Shown: positions 19,405 to 29,423 of the stretch, piece after piece
How the letters are laid out: every line of letters begins with the position of its first letter
How positions within the stretch are numbered: the stretch's first letter is position 1
Assembly (NCBI GenBank): GCA_018828385.1
Contig: JAHJVE010000023.1
Coordinates: forward strand, 248,001-312,000
DNA: 64,000 nt
Source: Gammaproteobacteria bacterium
GTDB lineage: Bacteria > Pseudomonadota > Gammaproteobacteria > Burkholderiales > Rhodocyclaceae
Reading direction: 5' to 3'
Made by a program: the position numbers and the translations under genes
Notes under the pieces: model-generated
Told to the model about the DNA's origin: nothing
Databases searched by the model: none
The model's input: the letters and a program-made list of their open reading frames with translations, nothing else

Positions 19405-20065
19405 AACGGCGGACATTCAGGCCCAGCTCGACGCCCTGCGCGCCAGCGGTGCCGCCGCCTGCGATCCCGTCCGCTTCGCCTACCTCGAAGCACTCAGCCG
19501 CCGCGCCGCCACCCAGCCGGAATCCATCCGCCAATCGCTCAACGCGAGAATCAGCGCCGCCGCCAGCGAACTGGCCAGCCGCCCGGCCCCGGCGCCGGCC
19601 GAAATCGCCCCGAGCAGCGCCGCCAGCCCGCTGACCGACCTGCTGGCCTACATCGGCGGACAAGCCCACGACCAAACAGGCACCTTCCAGCCCGTAGCAG
19701 AGAATCCTACGGTCAACCGGAAAAATCGCCCAAAATCAAAATCCGCCCCGCAAGGCCCGGAACTCAAGTCCGTCGCCATCTTCCGCAACGAGTGGTCCAA
19801 GCTCAGCACCGAGCAGCAACTCACCCAGACCCTCGCCCAGGCCCCGGAAAACGCCGGCCCCATGAACTCCCAGCACCTCGTCCTGCGCAGCCTCGAACGC
19901 ATGCGCGACATCGCGCCTGACTACCTGCAGGGCTTCATGAGCTACATCGACACGCTGATCTGGCTTGACCACGCCGATCCGACCAAGCCGGCGGCCGGAC
20001 GATCATCAGGCGGCGACACCGACAAAAAGCCCCGAACCGCAAAGCGTAGCGCCACGAAGCGTTGA
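19397..20065 (+). CDS. DUF2894 family protein, last gene of the motor-like operon
   Basis: A 222-residue soluble protein fitting DUF2894, which accompanies DUF3348, DUF802 and OmpA genes in betaproteobacteria. The N-terminal part (DIQAQLDALRASGAAACDPVRFAYLEALSRRA) and the core from about residue 120 (VAIFRNEWSKLSTEQQLTQTLAQAPENAGPMNSQHLVLRSL) are separated by a low-complexity linker. That linker contains an in-frame copy of the dispersed repeat, encoding PTVNRKNRPKSK at about residues 103-116. The tail is Lys/Arg-rich. The ATG at 19397 overlaps the OmpA gene by eight bases. Biochemical function unknown. Confidence 0.78.
   Translation: MAETADIQAQLDALRASGAAACDPVRFAYLEALSRRAATQPESIRQSLNARISAAASELASRPAPAPAEIAPSSAASPLTDLLAYIGGQAHDQTGTFQPVAENPTVNRKNRPKSKSAPQGPELKSVAIFRNEWSKLSTEQQLTQTLAQAPENAGPMNSQHLVLRSLERMRDIAPDYLQGFMSYIDTLIWLDHADPTKPAAGRSSGGDTDKKPRTAKRSATKR
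19707..19743 (+). repeat. dispersed repeat copy 4 (in frame inside the DUF2894 gene)
   Basis: CTACGGTCAACCGG, AAAAATCG, then CCCAAAATCAAAATC. It is read in frame as TVNRKNRPKSK in a linker between two conserved parts of the protein. Confidence 0.92.
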
Positions 20066-20086
20066 TCCGACCCGGCTGGCCACGTT

Positions 20087-20103
20087 CCCGATGAACCATC
20101 GGG
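20087..20103. other. small perfect hairpin between the motor operon and prkA
   Basis: CCCGATG-aac-CATCGGG, a perfect 7-base stem without a T run. It lies 22 bases after the DUF2894 stop and 86 bases before prkA. It may be a weak terminator or a 3'-end stabilising structure. Confidence 0.4.
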
Positions 20104-20188
20104 GGAGCGCCTTCATGGAGATTGAACCGTTATCGAAAAGCGGATTCAAACAAGGGCATCAGGGACTTGTCGTGAGGAGGACGCTGCC

Positions 20189-22111
20189 ATGTCGATATTC
20201 GCCCGTTACCAAAGTCGTTACGAAGCGCAACTGGAAGAGGAAATGTCGGTCCAGGAATATCTGGATTTGTGCAAGACCGACAAGACCGCCTACGCCAGCG
20301 TCGCCGAGCGCATGCTCATCGCCATCGGCGAACCGGAACTCGTCGATACCCGGCTCGATCCGCGGCTGTCGCGGATTTTCGCCAACAAGATGATCAAGCT
20401 CTACCCGGCCTTCCGCGAGTTCTACGGGATGGAAGAGGTCATCGAGCACATCGTTTCCTACTTCCGCCATGCCGCCCAGGGACTGGAAGAGAAGAAGCAG
20501 ATTCTCTATCTGCTCGGGCCGGTCGGCGGCGGCAAATCGTCGCTGGCCGAACGCCTCAAGTACCTGATCGAGAATGTGCCCTTCTACGCCATCAAGGATT
20601 CGCCGGTCCATGAATCGCCGCTCGGCCTGTTCAACGTGGTCGAGGACGGGCAGATACTGGAAGAGGATTTCGGCATTCCGAAGCGTTACCTCGGGACCAT
20701 CATGAGTCCGTGGGCGGTCAAGCGCCTGCACGAATTCGGCGGTGACATCACCAAGTTCCGCGTCGTCAAGCTGCGGCCATCGGTGCTGTCGCAGATCGCC
20801 GTCTCGAAGACCGAGCCGGGCGACGAGAACAACCAGGACATTTCGTCGCTGGTCGGCAAGATCGACATCCGCAAGCTGGAAAGCTATTCGCAGAACGACC
20901 CGGATGCCTACTCGTACTCCGGCGGCCTGTGCGTCGCCAATCGCGGCATTCTCGAATTCGTCGAAATGTTCAAGGCGCCGATCAAGGTGCTGCACCCACT
21001 GCTCACCGCGACCCAGGAGCAGAACTACAAGGGCACCGAGGGCTTCGGGGCGATTCCCTTCGACGGCCTCGTGCTGGCCCACTCCAACGAGGCGGAATGG
21101 CAGGCCTTCAAGAACAATCGCAACAACGAGGCCTTCCTCGACCGTATCTACATCGTCAAGGTGCCGTACTGCCTGCGCGTCACCGACGAAATCCACATCT
21201 ACGAGAAACTGCTGTTCAACTCCTCGCTGGCCAAGGCCCCCTGCGCCCCGGACACCCTGCGCATGCTGGCCCAGTTCTCGGCCCTGTCGCGCCTCAAGGA
21301 GCCGGAGAATTCGAGCATCTACAGCAAGATGCGGGTTTACGACGGCGAGAACCTCAAGGACACCGACCCCAAGGCCAAGAGCTACCAGGAATACCGCGAT
21401 TTCGCCGGGGTGGATGAAGGGATGACCGGCTTGTCGACGCGCTTCGCCTTCAAGATATTGTCCAAGGTCTTCAACTTCGATCACCGCGAAGTGGCGGCCA
21501 ATCCGGTGCACCTCATGTACGTGCTCGAACAGCAGATCGAGCAGGAACAGTACCCGCCGGAAATCGAGGATCGCTACCTGCGCTTCCTCAAGGAATTCCT
21601 CAGCCCGCGCTACGCCGAATTCATCGGCAAGGAGATCCAGACGGCCTACCTGGAAAGTTATTCCGAATACGGTCAGAACATCTTCGACCGCTACGTGACC
21701 TATGCCGATTTCTGGATTCAGGATCAGGAGTTCCGCGATCCGAACACCGGCGAAATGCTCGACCGCGGCGCCCTCAACGACGAACTGGAAAAGATCGAAA
21801 AGCCGGCTGGCATCAGCAACCCCAAGGATTTCCGCAACGAGGTGGTGAATTTCGTGCTGCGTGCCCGGGCCAAGAACGACGGCAAGAACCCTGCGTGGAT
21901 CAGCTACGAAAAACTGCGGGCGGTGATCGAGAAGAAGATGTTCTCCAACACCGAGGAACTGCTCCCGGTCATTTCCTTCAACACCAAGGCCAGCGCCGAC
22001 GAGCAGAAGAAGCACAAGGACTTTGTCGAGCGCATGACCAGCAAGGGTTATACCGAGAAACAGGTGCGCCTGCTCTGCGACTGGTACCTGCGGGTCAGGA
22101 AGAGTTCGTGA
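20189..22111 (+). CDS. prkA: PrkA-family serine protein kinase/AAA+ protein
   Basis: A 640-residue YeaG/PrkA protein. The N-terminal AAA+ module has Walker A LLGPVGGGKSSLAERL near residue 110. The C-terminal PrkA kinase-like region includes VVNFVLRARAKNDGKNPAWISYEKL. In enterobacteria YeaG is induced in stationary phase and nitrogen starvation and works with YeaH and the SpoVR-like YcgB. Here the same trio is present in the same order. The start is the ATG at 20189 after GTGAGGAGGACG, a strong ribosome binding site. Whether it phosphorylates proteins or acts mainly as an AAA+ protease-like ATPase is debated for the family. Confidence 0.95.
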   Translation: MSIFARYQSRYEAQLEEEMSVQEYLDLCKTDKTAYASVAERMLIAIGEPELVDTRLDPRLSRIFANKMIKLYPAFREFYGMEEVIEHIVSYFRHAAQGLEEKKQILYLLGPVGGGKSSLAERLKYLIENVPFYAIKDSPVHESPLGLFNVVEDGQILEEDFGIPKRYLGTIMSPWAVKRLHEFGGDITKFRVVKLRPSVLSQIAVSKTEPGDENNQDISSLVGKIDIRKLESYSQNDPDAYSYSGGLCVANRGILEFVEMFKAPIKVLHPLLTATQEQNYKGTEGFGAIPFDGLVLAHSNEAEWQAFKNNRNNEAFLDRIYIVKVPYCLRVTDEIHIYEKLLFNSSLAKAPCAPDTLRMLAQFSALSRLKEPENSSIYSKMRVYDGENLKDTDPKAKSYQEYRDFAGVDEGMTGLSTRFAFKILSKVFNFDHREVAANPVHLMYVLEQQIEQEQYPPEIEDRYLRFLKEFLSPRYAEFIGKEIQTAYLESYSEYGQNIFDRYVTYADFWIQDQEFRDPNTGEMLDRGALNDELEKIEKPAGISNPKDFRNEVVNFVLRARAKNDGKNPAWISYEKLRAVIEKKMFSNTEELLPVISFNTKASADEQKKHKDFVERMTSKGYTEKQVRLLCDWYLRVRKSS

Positions 22112-22117
22112 GGAGCA

Positions 22118-22160
22118 GGATCGAGTAGGCGTGGATCACTCGATCCTGACGACTCGATCC
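22118..22160. repeat. switchable inverted/direct repeats in the prkA-yeaH gap
   Basis: GGATCGAGT (22118-22126) can pair perfectly with ACTCGATCC at 22138-22146 or with an identical ACTCGATCC at 22152-22160. The two 3' arms are mutually exclusive. The yeaH ribosome binding site follows 5 bases later, so the alternatives could tune readthrough or translation. Confidence 0.6.
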
Positions 22161-22176
22161 TAACAAGGGAGTGTCC

Positions 22177-23442
22177 ATGACGGTACGCATCGTCGATCGG
22201 CGGCAGGACAGCAAGAACAAGAGTTCGATCAACCGCAGCCGTTTCATCCAGCGCTTCAGCGGCCAGATCCGCAAGGCGGTGGCGGATGCCATTGCCCGGC
22301 GCGGCATCCGCGATATCGATAGCGGCGAGAAGATCGGCATTCCCGGCAAGGACATCAACGAGCCGCATTTTCGCCATGGCCAGGGCGGCGTGCGGGAGAT
22401 CGTGCATCCCGGCAATGATCGTTTCAATACTGGCGACAGCGTCGACCGTCCGCTCGATGGCTCCGGCCAGGGGGCTGGCGGCGCGAGCCAGGATGGCGAG
22501 GGCATGGATGACTTCGTGTTCACCCTGACCCGCGACGAATTCCTCGACATCTTTTTCGACGAACTGGCCCTGCCCAACCTCGTCAAGCGCCAGTTGGCCC
22601 GCATCGACGAATACAAGCGGGTGCGCGCCGGTTATACGCAAAGCGGCGTGCCGACCAACATCAACCTGGTGCGCACCATGCGCGGCGCGGCCGGGCGGCG
22701 GATCGCCGTCGGCGCGCCGTTTGCCACCCGGCTGCGCGAATTGCGCGCTGAACTGGAGCGCCTGCGCCGCGACTGCCCGGGCGACCCGGAGATTCTCCGC
22801 ATCGAGCGCGAAATCGCCAGCCTCAATGCACGCAGCGAGGCGATTCCCTTCATCGACCCCTTCGACCTGCGCTACAGCAACCGCATCCGCATTGCCCAGC
22901 CGACCACGCAGGCGGTGATGTTCTGCCTCATGGACGTTTCCGGCTCCATGGACGAGTCGAAGAAGCAGATCGCCAAGCGCTTCTTCATGCTGCTCTACCT
23001 CTTCCTGAACCGCAATTACGAACATATCGAGGTGGTCTTCATCCGCCACCACACGGTGGCCGAGGAAGTCGACGAGGAGAATTTCTTCCACTCCCGGGAG
23101 ACCGGCGGCACCATCGTTTCCAGTGCCCTCAAGCTGATGCACGAGATCGTCGTCGCCCGCTATGCGTCGACTACCTGGAACATCTACTGCGCCCAGGCCT
23201 CCGACGGTGACAACTGGAACGACGATTCGCCGCTCTGCCGCGAACTGCTCTCGGCGTCCATCCTGCCGCTGGTCCAGTATTTTGCCTATATCGAAGTGAC
23301 CGACGGCGAACCGCAGAACCTCTGGCTCGAGTACGAACGGCTGGTCGACAGCCATCCCGGGCTGTTCGCCATGCAGCGCATTAACGAGGTAGCCGACATC
23401 TACCCGGTATTCCGCGAACTCTTCCGAAAGCGACTGGCATGA
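22177..23442 (+). CDS. yeaH: DUF444 family von Willebrand-like protein (YeaH)
   Basis: A 421-residue DUF444 protein. A metal-ion-dependent adhesion-like motif D253-x-S255-x-S257 (CLMDVSGSMDES) marks a von Willebrand A-type domain in the C-terminal half. The N-terminal half has the family's DINEPHFRHGQGGVREIVHPGN segment followed by a Gly-rich stretch (DGSGQGAGGASQDGEG). I chose the ATG at 22177 because AAGGGAG lies 7 bases upstream; a GTG at 22171 is in frame. Its stop overlaps the SpoVR-like start by four bases. It is an obligate neighbour of PrkA and likely acts with it in starvation or stress survival. Confidence 0.93.
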   Translation: MTVRIVDRRQDSKNKSSINRSRFIQRFSGQIRKAVADAIARRGIRDIDSGEKIGIPGKDINEPHFRHGQGGVREIVHPGNDRFNTGDSVDRPLDGSGQGAGGASQDGEGMDDFVFTLTRDEFLDIFFDELALPNLVKRQLARIDEYKRVRAGYTQSGVPTNINLVRTMRGAAGRRIAVGAPFATRLRELRAELERLRRDCPGDPEILRIEREIASLNARSEAIPFIDPFDLRYSNRIRIAQPTTQAVMFCLMDVSGSMDESKKQIAKRFFMLLYLFLNRNYEHIEVVFIRHHTVAEEVDEENFFHSRETGGTIVSSALKLMHEIVVARYASTTWNIYCAQASDGDNWNDDSPLCRELLSASILPLVQYFAYIEVTDGEPQNLWLEYERLVDSHPGLFAMQRINEVADIYPVFRELFRKRLA

Positions 23443-24965
23443 GCAAAAAACGCACTCGCCCGATTGCCGAGGGCTCGGAATGGACGGTCGAAGCGATCGA
23501 CCGCTACGACGCCGAGATCGGCCGCGTCGCCAAGGCCTACGGCCTCGACTGCTACCGGCACCAGCTGGAGATCATTACCGCCGAGCAGATGATGGACGCC
23601 TACGCCGCCATCGGCATGCCGGTCTATTACCACCACTGGTCCTTCGGCAAGCATTTCCTGGAAACCGAAAACCGCTACAAGCGCGGCCAGATGGGCCTGG
23701 CCTACGAGATCGTCATCAATTCCGATCCCTGCATCGCTTACCTCATGGAAGAAAACACGCTGACCATGCAGGCCTTGGTCATCGCCCATGCCGCCTACGG
23801 CCACAATTCCTTCTTCAAGGGCAACCACCTGTTCAAGCAATGGACCAGTGCCGACGCCATCATCGACTACCTCGTCTTCGCCCGGAACTACATCGCCCAA
23901 TGCGAGGAACGCCATGGCTTCGCGGCGGTCGAGCAGCTGGTCGATGCCTGCCACGCCCTGAGCAATCTCGGCGTGGACCGCTACAAGCGTTCGCCGCACC
24001 TGTCGCTGGAAAAGGAAACCCTGCGCCAGAAGGAGCGCGAAATCTACCTGCAGGCGCAGGTAAACGACCTGTGGCGCACCCTGCCGCGCCAGGACGCAGC
24101 CGTGGCCGAACAGGACGAGCCGCGCTTCCCCAGGGAGCCGGAGGAAAACCTGCTCTATTTCATCGAGAAGAACGCGCCGCTGCTCGAACCGTGGCAGCGG
24201 GAAATCATCCGCATCGTGCGCAAGATCGGCCAGTACTTCTATCCGCAGCGCCAGACCCAGGTCATGAACGAGGGCTGGGCCTGCTTCTGGCACTACACCC
24301 TGCTCAATACGCTGTACGACGAGGGCAAGCTGACCGACGGCTTCATGATCGAATTCCTGCAGTCGCACACCAATGTCGTCTACCAGCCGCCCTACACCAG
24401 CAAGTGGTATTCCGGGATCAATCCCTACGCCCTGGGCTTTGCCCTGTGGCGCGACATCCGCCGCATCTGCGAGGCGCCCGACGCCGAAGACCGGGAATGG
24501 TTTCCCGATATCGCCGGCAGCGATTGGCGGGAAACCTTCGATTTCGCCATGCGCAATTTCAAGGACGAGAGTTTCGTCGCCCAGTACCTGTCGCCGCGCC
24601 TGATGCGGGAATTCCGGCTGTTCTCCATCCTCGACGACGATGCCCTGCCGAAACTGCGCGTCGATGCCATTCATGACGAACAGGGCTACAGGGCGCTGCG
24701 CCGCTCACTGGCCGAGCAATACAACCTGGGCAGCGCCGACCCCGACATCCAGGTGTGGAACGTCGATCTGCGCGGCGACCGTTCGCTGACCCTGCGCCAC
24801 TTTTCCCACCAGCGCCGACCGCTCGGCCCGGAAACGGAGCGCGTTCTCGAACATCTGGCCACGCTCTGGGGTTTCACCGTGCGCATCGAAACCCAGATGC
24901 CGGATGGCAGCGTCAAGCAGATCGCCGAACACCGCAACGAAAGGCGCAGCCGCCCGAGCACCTGA
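23439..24965 (+). CDS. SpoVR-family protein (YcgB-like)
   Basis: A 508-residue SpoVR/YcgB protein. Conserved family blocks are visible: YHHWSFGKHFLETENRYKRGQMGLAYEIVINSDPCIAYLMEENT, HAAYGHNSFFKGNHLFKQW, MNEGWACFWHYTLLNTLYDEG and HTNVVYQPPYTSKWYSGINPYALGFALW. In Bacillus SpoVR affects spore cortex; in non-sporulating proteobacteria it belongs to the stress-induced prkA-yeaH-ycgB group, with unknown biochemical activity. The conserved His and Glu residues suggest a metal site, an inference. It is translationally coupled to yeaH (ATGA) and is the last gene of the operon. Confidence 0.94.
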   Translation: MSKKRTRPIAEGSEWTVEAIDRYDAEIGRVAKAYGLDCYRHQLEIITAEQMMDAYAAIGMPVYYHHWSFGKHFLETENRYKRGQMGLAYEIVINSDPCIAYLMEENTLTMQALVIAHAAYGHNSFFKGNHLFKQWTSADAIIDYLVFARNYIAQCEERHGFAAVEQLVDACHALSNLGVDRYKRSPHLSLEKETLRQKEREIYLQAQVNDLWRTLPRQDAAVAEQDEPRFPREPEENLLYFIEKNAPLLEPWQREIIRIVRKIGQYFYPQRQTQVMNEGWACFWHYTLLNTLYDEGKLTDGFMIEFLQSHTNVVYQPPYTSKWYSGINPYALGFALWRDIRRICEAPDAEDREWFPDIAGSDWRETFDFAMRNFKDESFVAQYLSPRLMREFRLFSILDDDALPKLRVDAIHDEQGYRALRRSLAEQYNLGSADPDIQVWNVDLRGDRSLTLRHFSHQRRPLGPETERVLEHLATLWGFTVRIETQMPDGSVKQIAEHRNERRSRPST

Positions 24966-25018
24966 CCACCTCGCGAAGAATGCGCCCAGCCCGTCCGGAG
25001 CCGGCTTCCGGCGCGAAT

Positions 25019-25414
25019 TTATTTATCAGCCGAATCGGCAACTTCATAAGCCAGCTGCCGCTGATGCTTCACCGCCAACAGAACGACATCACTCTCGGCA
25101 TGCGCGTAGAGCACGATATGTTGCCCGACGACGTATTCCCGGAGGTAAGGCAATCCGGCCTGTTCGGCCAGTCGCTGCACCGCCTCCGATTTCAGTCGAG
25201 CCTGGGCTGACTTGGCCAGCAGAAACCTGGCCGGTCGTCCGCCGGCCGGCGACCAGGCGAGCACCGCGATCATCTCCCGAAGATCTGCTTTCAGCTTGGT
25301 GAACCGGGCCTCGGCGGTATCCGCGTCCTGAGTCTGGAAGAACTGGTGATTGGTCTCCAGATTGGCCAGAAAATTGGGCGTTGCTTCGATTTTTGCGTTG
25401 ATCGGCAAAGCCAT
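25019..25414 (-). CDS. RelE/ParE-family toxin
   Basis: A 131-residue protein whose C-terminal half (LPYLREYVVGQHIVLYAHAESDVVLLAVKHQRQLAYEV) fits the RelE/ParE toxin fold. The N-terminal extension (TPNFLANLETNHQFFQTQDADTAEARFTKLKADL) is longer than in typical 90-100-residue members. The antitoxin-like gene is directly upstream with a 3-base gap, in the usual antitoxin-first order. Target (ribosome-dependent mRNA cleavage or gyrase) cannot be decided from sequence. It lies between the spoVR and selO genes with no mobile-element remnants. Confidence 0.75.
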   Translation of the reverse strand: MALPINAKIEATPNFLANLETNHQFFQTQDADTAEARFTKLKADLREMIAVLAWSPAGGRPARFLLAKSAQARLKSEAVQRLAEQAGLPYLREYVVGQHIVLYAHAESDVVLLAVKHQRQLAYEVADSADK

Positions 25415-25417
25415 GGT

Positions 25418-25693
25418 TCAGGACAGAGCTTTCAGAAGGTCGGCATTCGACACGCGTTGCCCGGCCAGCACCTCGCGCAGGCCGATTTCCGCCTCGGAGA
25501 GCAGCACGAGATTGGCATGCTCCGCTTCCAGCGCATGGTAGTAATCGAGCTTCTGGGCATCGACGATGGCAACGTAGGCGGCGCCATTCTTGGTCAGCAG
25601 CTTTTCGGCGCCGGCGACAACTTCATCGGACAATTCGGTAAGGCGGGCGCGGGCCTCGCTGATCGGGACGACATCCTGGGCGCTGAAAGTCAT
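25418..25693 (-). CDS. Phd/YefM-type antitoxin
   Basis: A 91-residue antitoxin. The N-terminal VVPISEARARLTELSDEVVAGAEKLLTKNGAAYVAIVDAQKLDYY is the Phd/YefM DNA-binding domain pattern; the C-terminal acidic helices would cover the toxin. It is first in a two-gene operon with the RelE/ParE-like toxin. A near-palindrome 11 bases upstream of its ATG is a likely autoregulatory operator. Confidence 0.82.
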   Translation of the reverse strand: MTFSAQDVVPISEARARLTELSDEVVAGAEKLLTKNGAAYVAIVDAQKLDYYHALEAEHANLVLLSEAEIGLREVLAGQRVSNADLLKALS

Positions 25694-25703
25694 GATTACA
25701 ATC

Positions 25704-25719
25704 CTTAATGAATTCGTTA
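25704..25719. promoter_or_regulatory. near-palindromic operator candidate for the toxin-antitoxin pair
   Basis: TTAAtGAATTCgTTAA, a 16-base inverted repeat with one mismatched pair, 11 bases upstream of the antitoxin start on the opposite strand. Phd/YefM antitoxins typically bind such palindromes over their own promoter. Confidence 0.5.
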
Positions 25720-25780
25720 ACGCAAAGTGTATCAGACCCGCCGGGAATGCATTTGTTGCATCATCCCTCGGCCGCGAATC

Positions 25781-25816
25781 CCACGGTCAACCGGAAATTT
25801 CGCCCAAAATCGAAAT
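25781..25816 (+). repeat. dispersed repeat copy 5
   Basis: CCACGGTCAACCGG, AAATTTCG, then CCCAAAATCGAAAT. It lies in the 271-base gap between the antitoxin and selO, in selO orientation. Apart from this copy and the operator candidate, I see nothing else in that gap. Confidence 0.9.
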
Positions 25817-25964
25817 ACGCGGCCGGCCCGGCTTCTCCGCCATTCATGGCAGGCGGGGAACCAAAGCCGCCGCTTAGCATCGAAATTGCTTGAACCACGG
25901 CCGGTGCCGCGATTTACGACAAAACCGCCACTGGCCGATGGAAAACCGACAAAGCCCGAATTCG

Positions 25965-27449
25965 ATGAACGCCCCAGCCCCCCGCTTTTTTACCTTCGAC
26001 AACTCCTATGTCCGCGACCTCGATGTGTTCTATGTTCGCTGGCAGCCGACGCCGGCGACCAAGCCGAGCCTGATTCGCCTGAACGAAGAACTGGCCATCG
26101 AGCTGGGGGCCGACCCGGCGGCACTGGCCTCGCCGGCAGGCATCGAAGCGCTGGCCGGGAGCCGCGTGCCGGAAGGCGCCGAGCCGATTGCCCAGGCCTA
26201 CGCCGGCCACCAGTTCGGCCAGTTCTCGCCGCAGTTGGGTGACGGGCGTGCCTTGTTGCTCGGCGAGGTCATCGACCGCCACGGCGAGCGCCGCGATATC
26301 GCTTTCAAGGGTTCCGGCCGCACCCCGTTTTCGCGCAACGGCGATGGCAAATGCGCGCTCGGCCCGGCCCTGCGCGAGTACATCATTAGCGAGGCCATGC
26401 ACGCCCTGGGTATTCCGACGACGCGTTCGCTGGCCGTCGTGGCCACTGGCGACATGGTGCGCCGCGACCGCGCCCAGCCCGGCGCCGTGCTGACCCGCGT
26501 CGCCGCCAGCCATGTCCGCGTCGGCACCTTCCAGTTCTTCGCCGCCCATCAGGGGCCGGAACAGGTCAAGCGTCTGGCCGACTACGTCATCGCCCGCCAT
26601 TACCCGGCACTGGCCGCCAGCCCGCAGCCCTACCTCGACCTGCTGACCGCCGTCGGCGAGCGGCAAGCCGAACTGGTGGCGCGCTGGCTCGGCGTCGGCT
26701 TCATCCACGGCGTCATGAACACCGACAACATGACGCTATCCGGCGAAACCATCGACTACGGCCCGTGCGCCTTCATGGAAAGCTACAGCGCCGGCACGGT
26801 GTTCAGTTCCATCGACAGCGCCGGCCGCTACGCCTACGGCAAGCAGGCCGGCATCGCCCGCTGGAACCTCGCCCGCCTGGCCGAAACCCTGCTGCCGCTC
26901 ATCGACACCGACACGCAACGCGCGGTTGAAGCCGCCACCGCCGTCATCGACGCCCTGCCCGAACGCCAGGCGGTGCACTGGCTGCGCGTCTTCCGGGCCA
27001 AGCTGGGCTTTGATGAAACCGGCGACGCCGAGGCCGACCGCGTCCTGATCGACGACTTCCTGCTCACCCTCAAGCAAAACCGCCTCGACTTCACCCTCGC
27101 CTTCCGCGCCTTGTTCGATGCGGCGGCCGGCGATGCCACGCGCCTCAATGCCATGATGGCCGAGGCCACCGATTTCGCCGACTGGCGCAGCCGCTGGCAA
27201 TCCCGCCAGCCGACCCGTTCGCCCGAACTGCTCGCTGCCATGCAGCACGCCAACCCCTGCTACATTCCGCGCAACCACCGCGTCGAAGCGGCCCTCGATG
27301 CCGCCGTCGATCACAACGACCTGGCCCCCTTCGAACGCCTGCTCGCCGTCATCCGCGCCCCGTTCGACGAACGCCCGGCCGACGCCGAATACGCCGAGCC
27401 GGCACCGACTGAATTCACGACGACCTACATGACCTTCTGCGGCACCTGA
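25965..27449 (+). CDS. selO: protein adenylyltransferase SelO (YdiU)
   Basis: A 494-residue SelO pseudokinase that transfers AMP from ATP to Ser/Thr/Tyr of target proteins, linked to redox stress. Family blocks are present: AYAGHQFGQFSPQLGDGRALLLGE, IAFKGSGRTPFSRNGDGKCALGPALREY with the ATP-binding lysine, and FIHGVMNTDNMTLSGETIDYGPCAFME with the metal-binding Asn/Asp. The C-terminal TYMTFCGT keeps the conserved cysteine near the end, as ordinary Cys and not selenocysteine. I use the ATG at 25965; one at 25938 is in frame. A repeat copy follows 9 bases after the stop. Confidence 0.94.
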   Translation: MNAPAPRFFTFDNSYVRDLDVFYVRWQPTPATKPSLIRLNEELAIELGADPAALASPAGIEALAGSRVPEGAEPIAQAYAGHQFGQFSPQLGDGRALLLGEVIDRHGERRDIAFKGSGRTPFSRNGDGKCALGPALREYIISEAMHALGIPTTRSLAVVATGDMVRRDRAQPGAVLTRVAASHVRVGTFQFFAAHQGPEQVKRLADYVIARHYPALAASPQPYLDLLTAVGERQAELVARWLGVGFIHGVMNTDNMTLSGETIDYGPCAFMESYSAGTVFSSIDSAGRYAYGKQAGIARWNLARLAETLLPLIDTDTQRAVEAATAVIDALPERQAVHWLRVFRAKLGFDETGDAEADRVLIDDFLLTLKQNRLDFTLAFRALFDAAAGDATRLNAMMAEATDFADWRSRWQSRQPTRSPELLAAMQHANPCYIPRNHRVEAALDAAVDHNDLAPFERLLAVIRAPFDERPADAEYAEPAPTEFTTTYMTFCGT

Positions 27450-27457
27450 ACCGATTG

Positions 27458-27494
27458 CTACGGTCAACCGGAAATTTTGCCCAAAATCGAAATC
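27458..27494 (+). repeat. dispersed repeat copy 6
   Basis: CTACGGTCAACCGG, AAATTTTG, then CCCAAAATCGAAATC. It occupies most of the 62-base gap between selO and the ArsC-like gene. The segment ATTTTG-cc-CAAAAT within it is a perfect inverted repeat. Confidence 0.92.
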
Positions 27495-27511
27495 CCCAAA
27501 ACACTAAAAAC

Positions 27512-27862
27512 ATGACCATCACCCTCTACCACAACGCCCGCTGCGGCAAATCCCGCGACACCCTCGCCCTGCTCACGGAAAAAGGCATCGCACCCGAGAT
27601 CGTCGCCTACCTCGACACCCCGCCCGACGCCGCCACCCTGCGCGGCCTGCTCCAGAAACTCGGCTTCACCGACGCCCGCGCCCTGATGCGCAAGGGCGAG
27701 GCCGAATACAAGGAACTCAATCTCGCCGATCCGTCGCTGTCGCAAGACGCCCTCATCAACGCCATGGTCGCCAACCCCAAGCTCATCGAGCGCCCCATCG
27801 TGGTCAATCGCGACAAGGCTGCCCTCGGCCGCCCGCCGGAAAACGTGCTGGCGATTCTGTAA
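27512..27862 (+). CDS. ArsC-family glutaredoxin-dependent reductase
   Basis: A 116-residue ArsC/Spx-fold protein. The catalytic cysteine is in [13 protein letters not shown] (C10) and the conserved arginine in LIERPIVV near residue 93; both are needed for arsenate reduction in ArsC. No arsR, arsB or acr3 gene is near, so it may be the chromosomal YfgD-type relative and not a dedicated arsenic-resistance gene. The start is the ATG at 27512, just after a repeat copy that leaves little room for a promoter, so it may be co-transcribed with selO. Confidence 0.88.
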   Translation: MTITLYHNARCGKSRDTLALLTEKGIAPEIVAYLDTPPDAATLRGLLQKLGFTDARALMRKGEAEYKELNLADPSLSQDALINAMVANPKLIERPIVVNRDKAALGRPPENVLAIL

Positions 27863-27923
27863 GTCCTGCCAAGCCCGCACCCGGCCGGCTATACTGGCCG
27901 AACACCGCTTGCCGGAGTTCGCC

Positions 27924-29419
<1,496 letters not shown>

Positions 29420-29423
<4 letters not shown>

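Noticed and set aside
15618-20065. A complete Zorya anti-phage system
   Set aside because: Only the ZorAB-like pair is present. No helicase/nuclease ZorC, ZorD or ZorE follows; the next genes are prkA, yeaH and spoVR. Kept as motor-like operon of unknown function.
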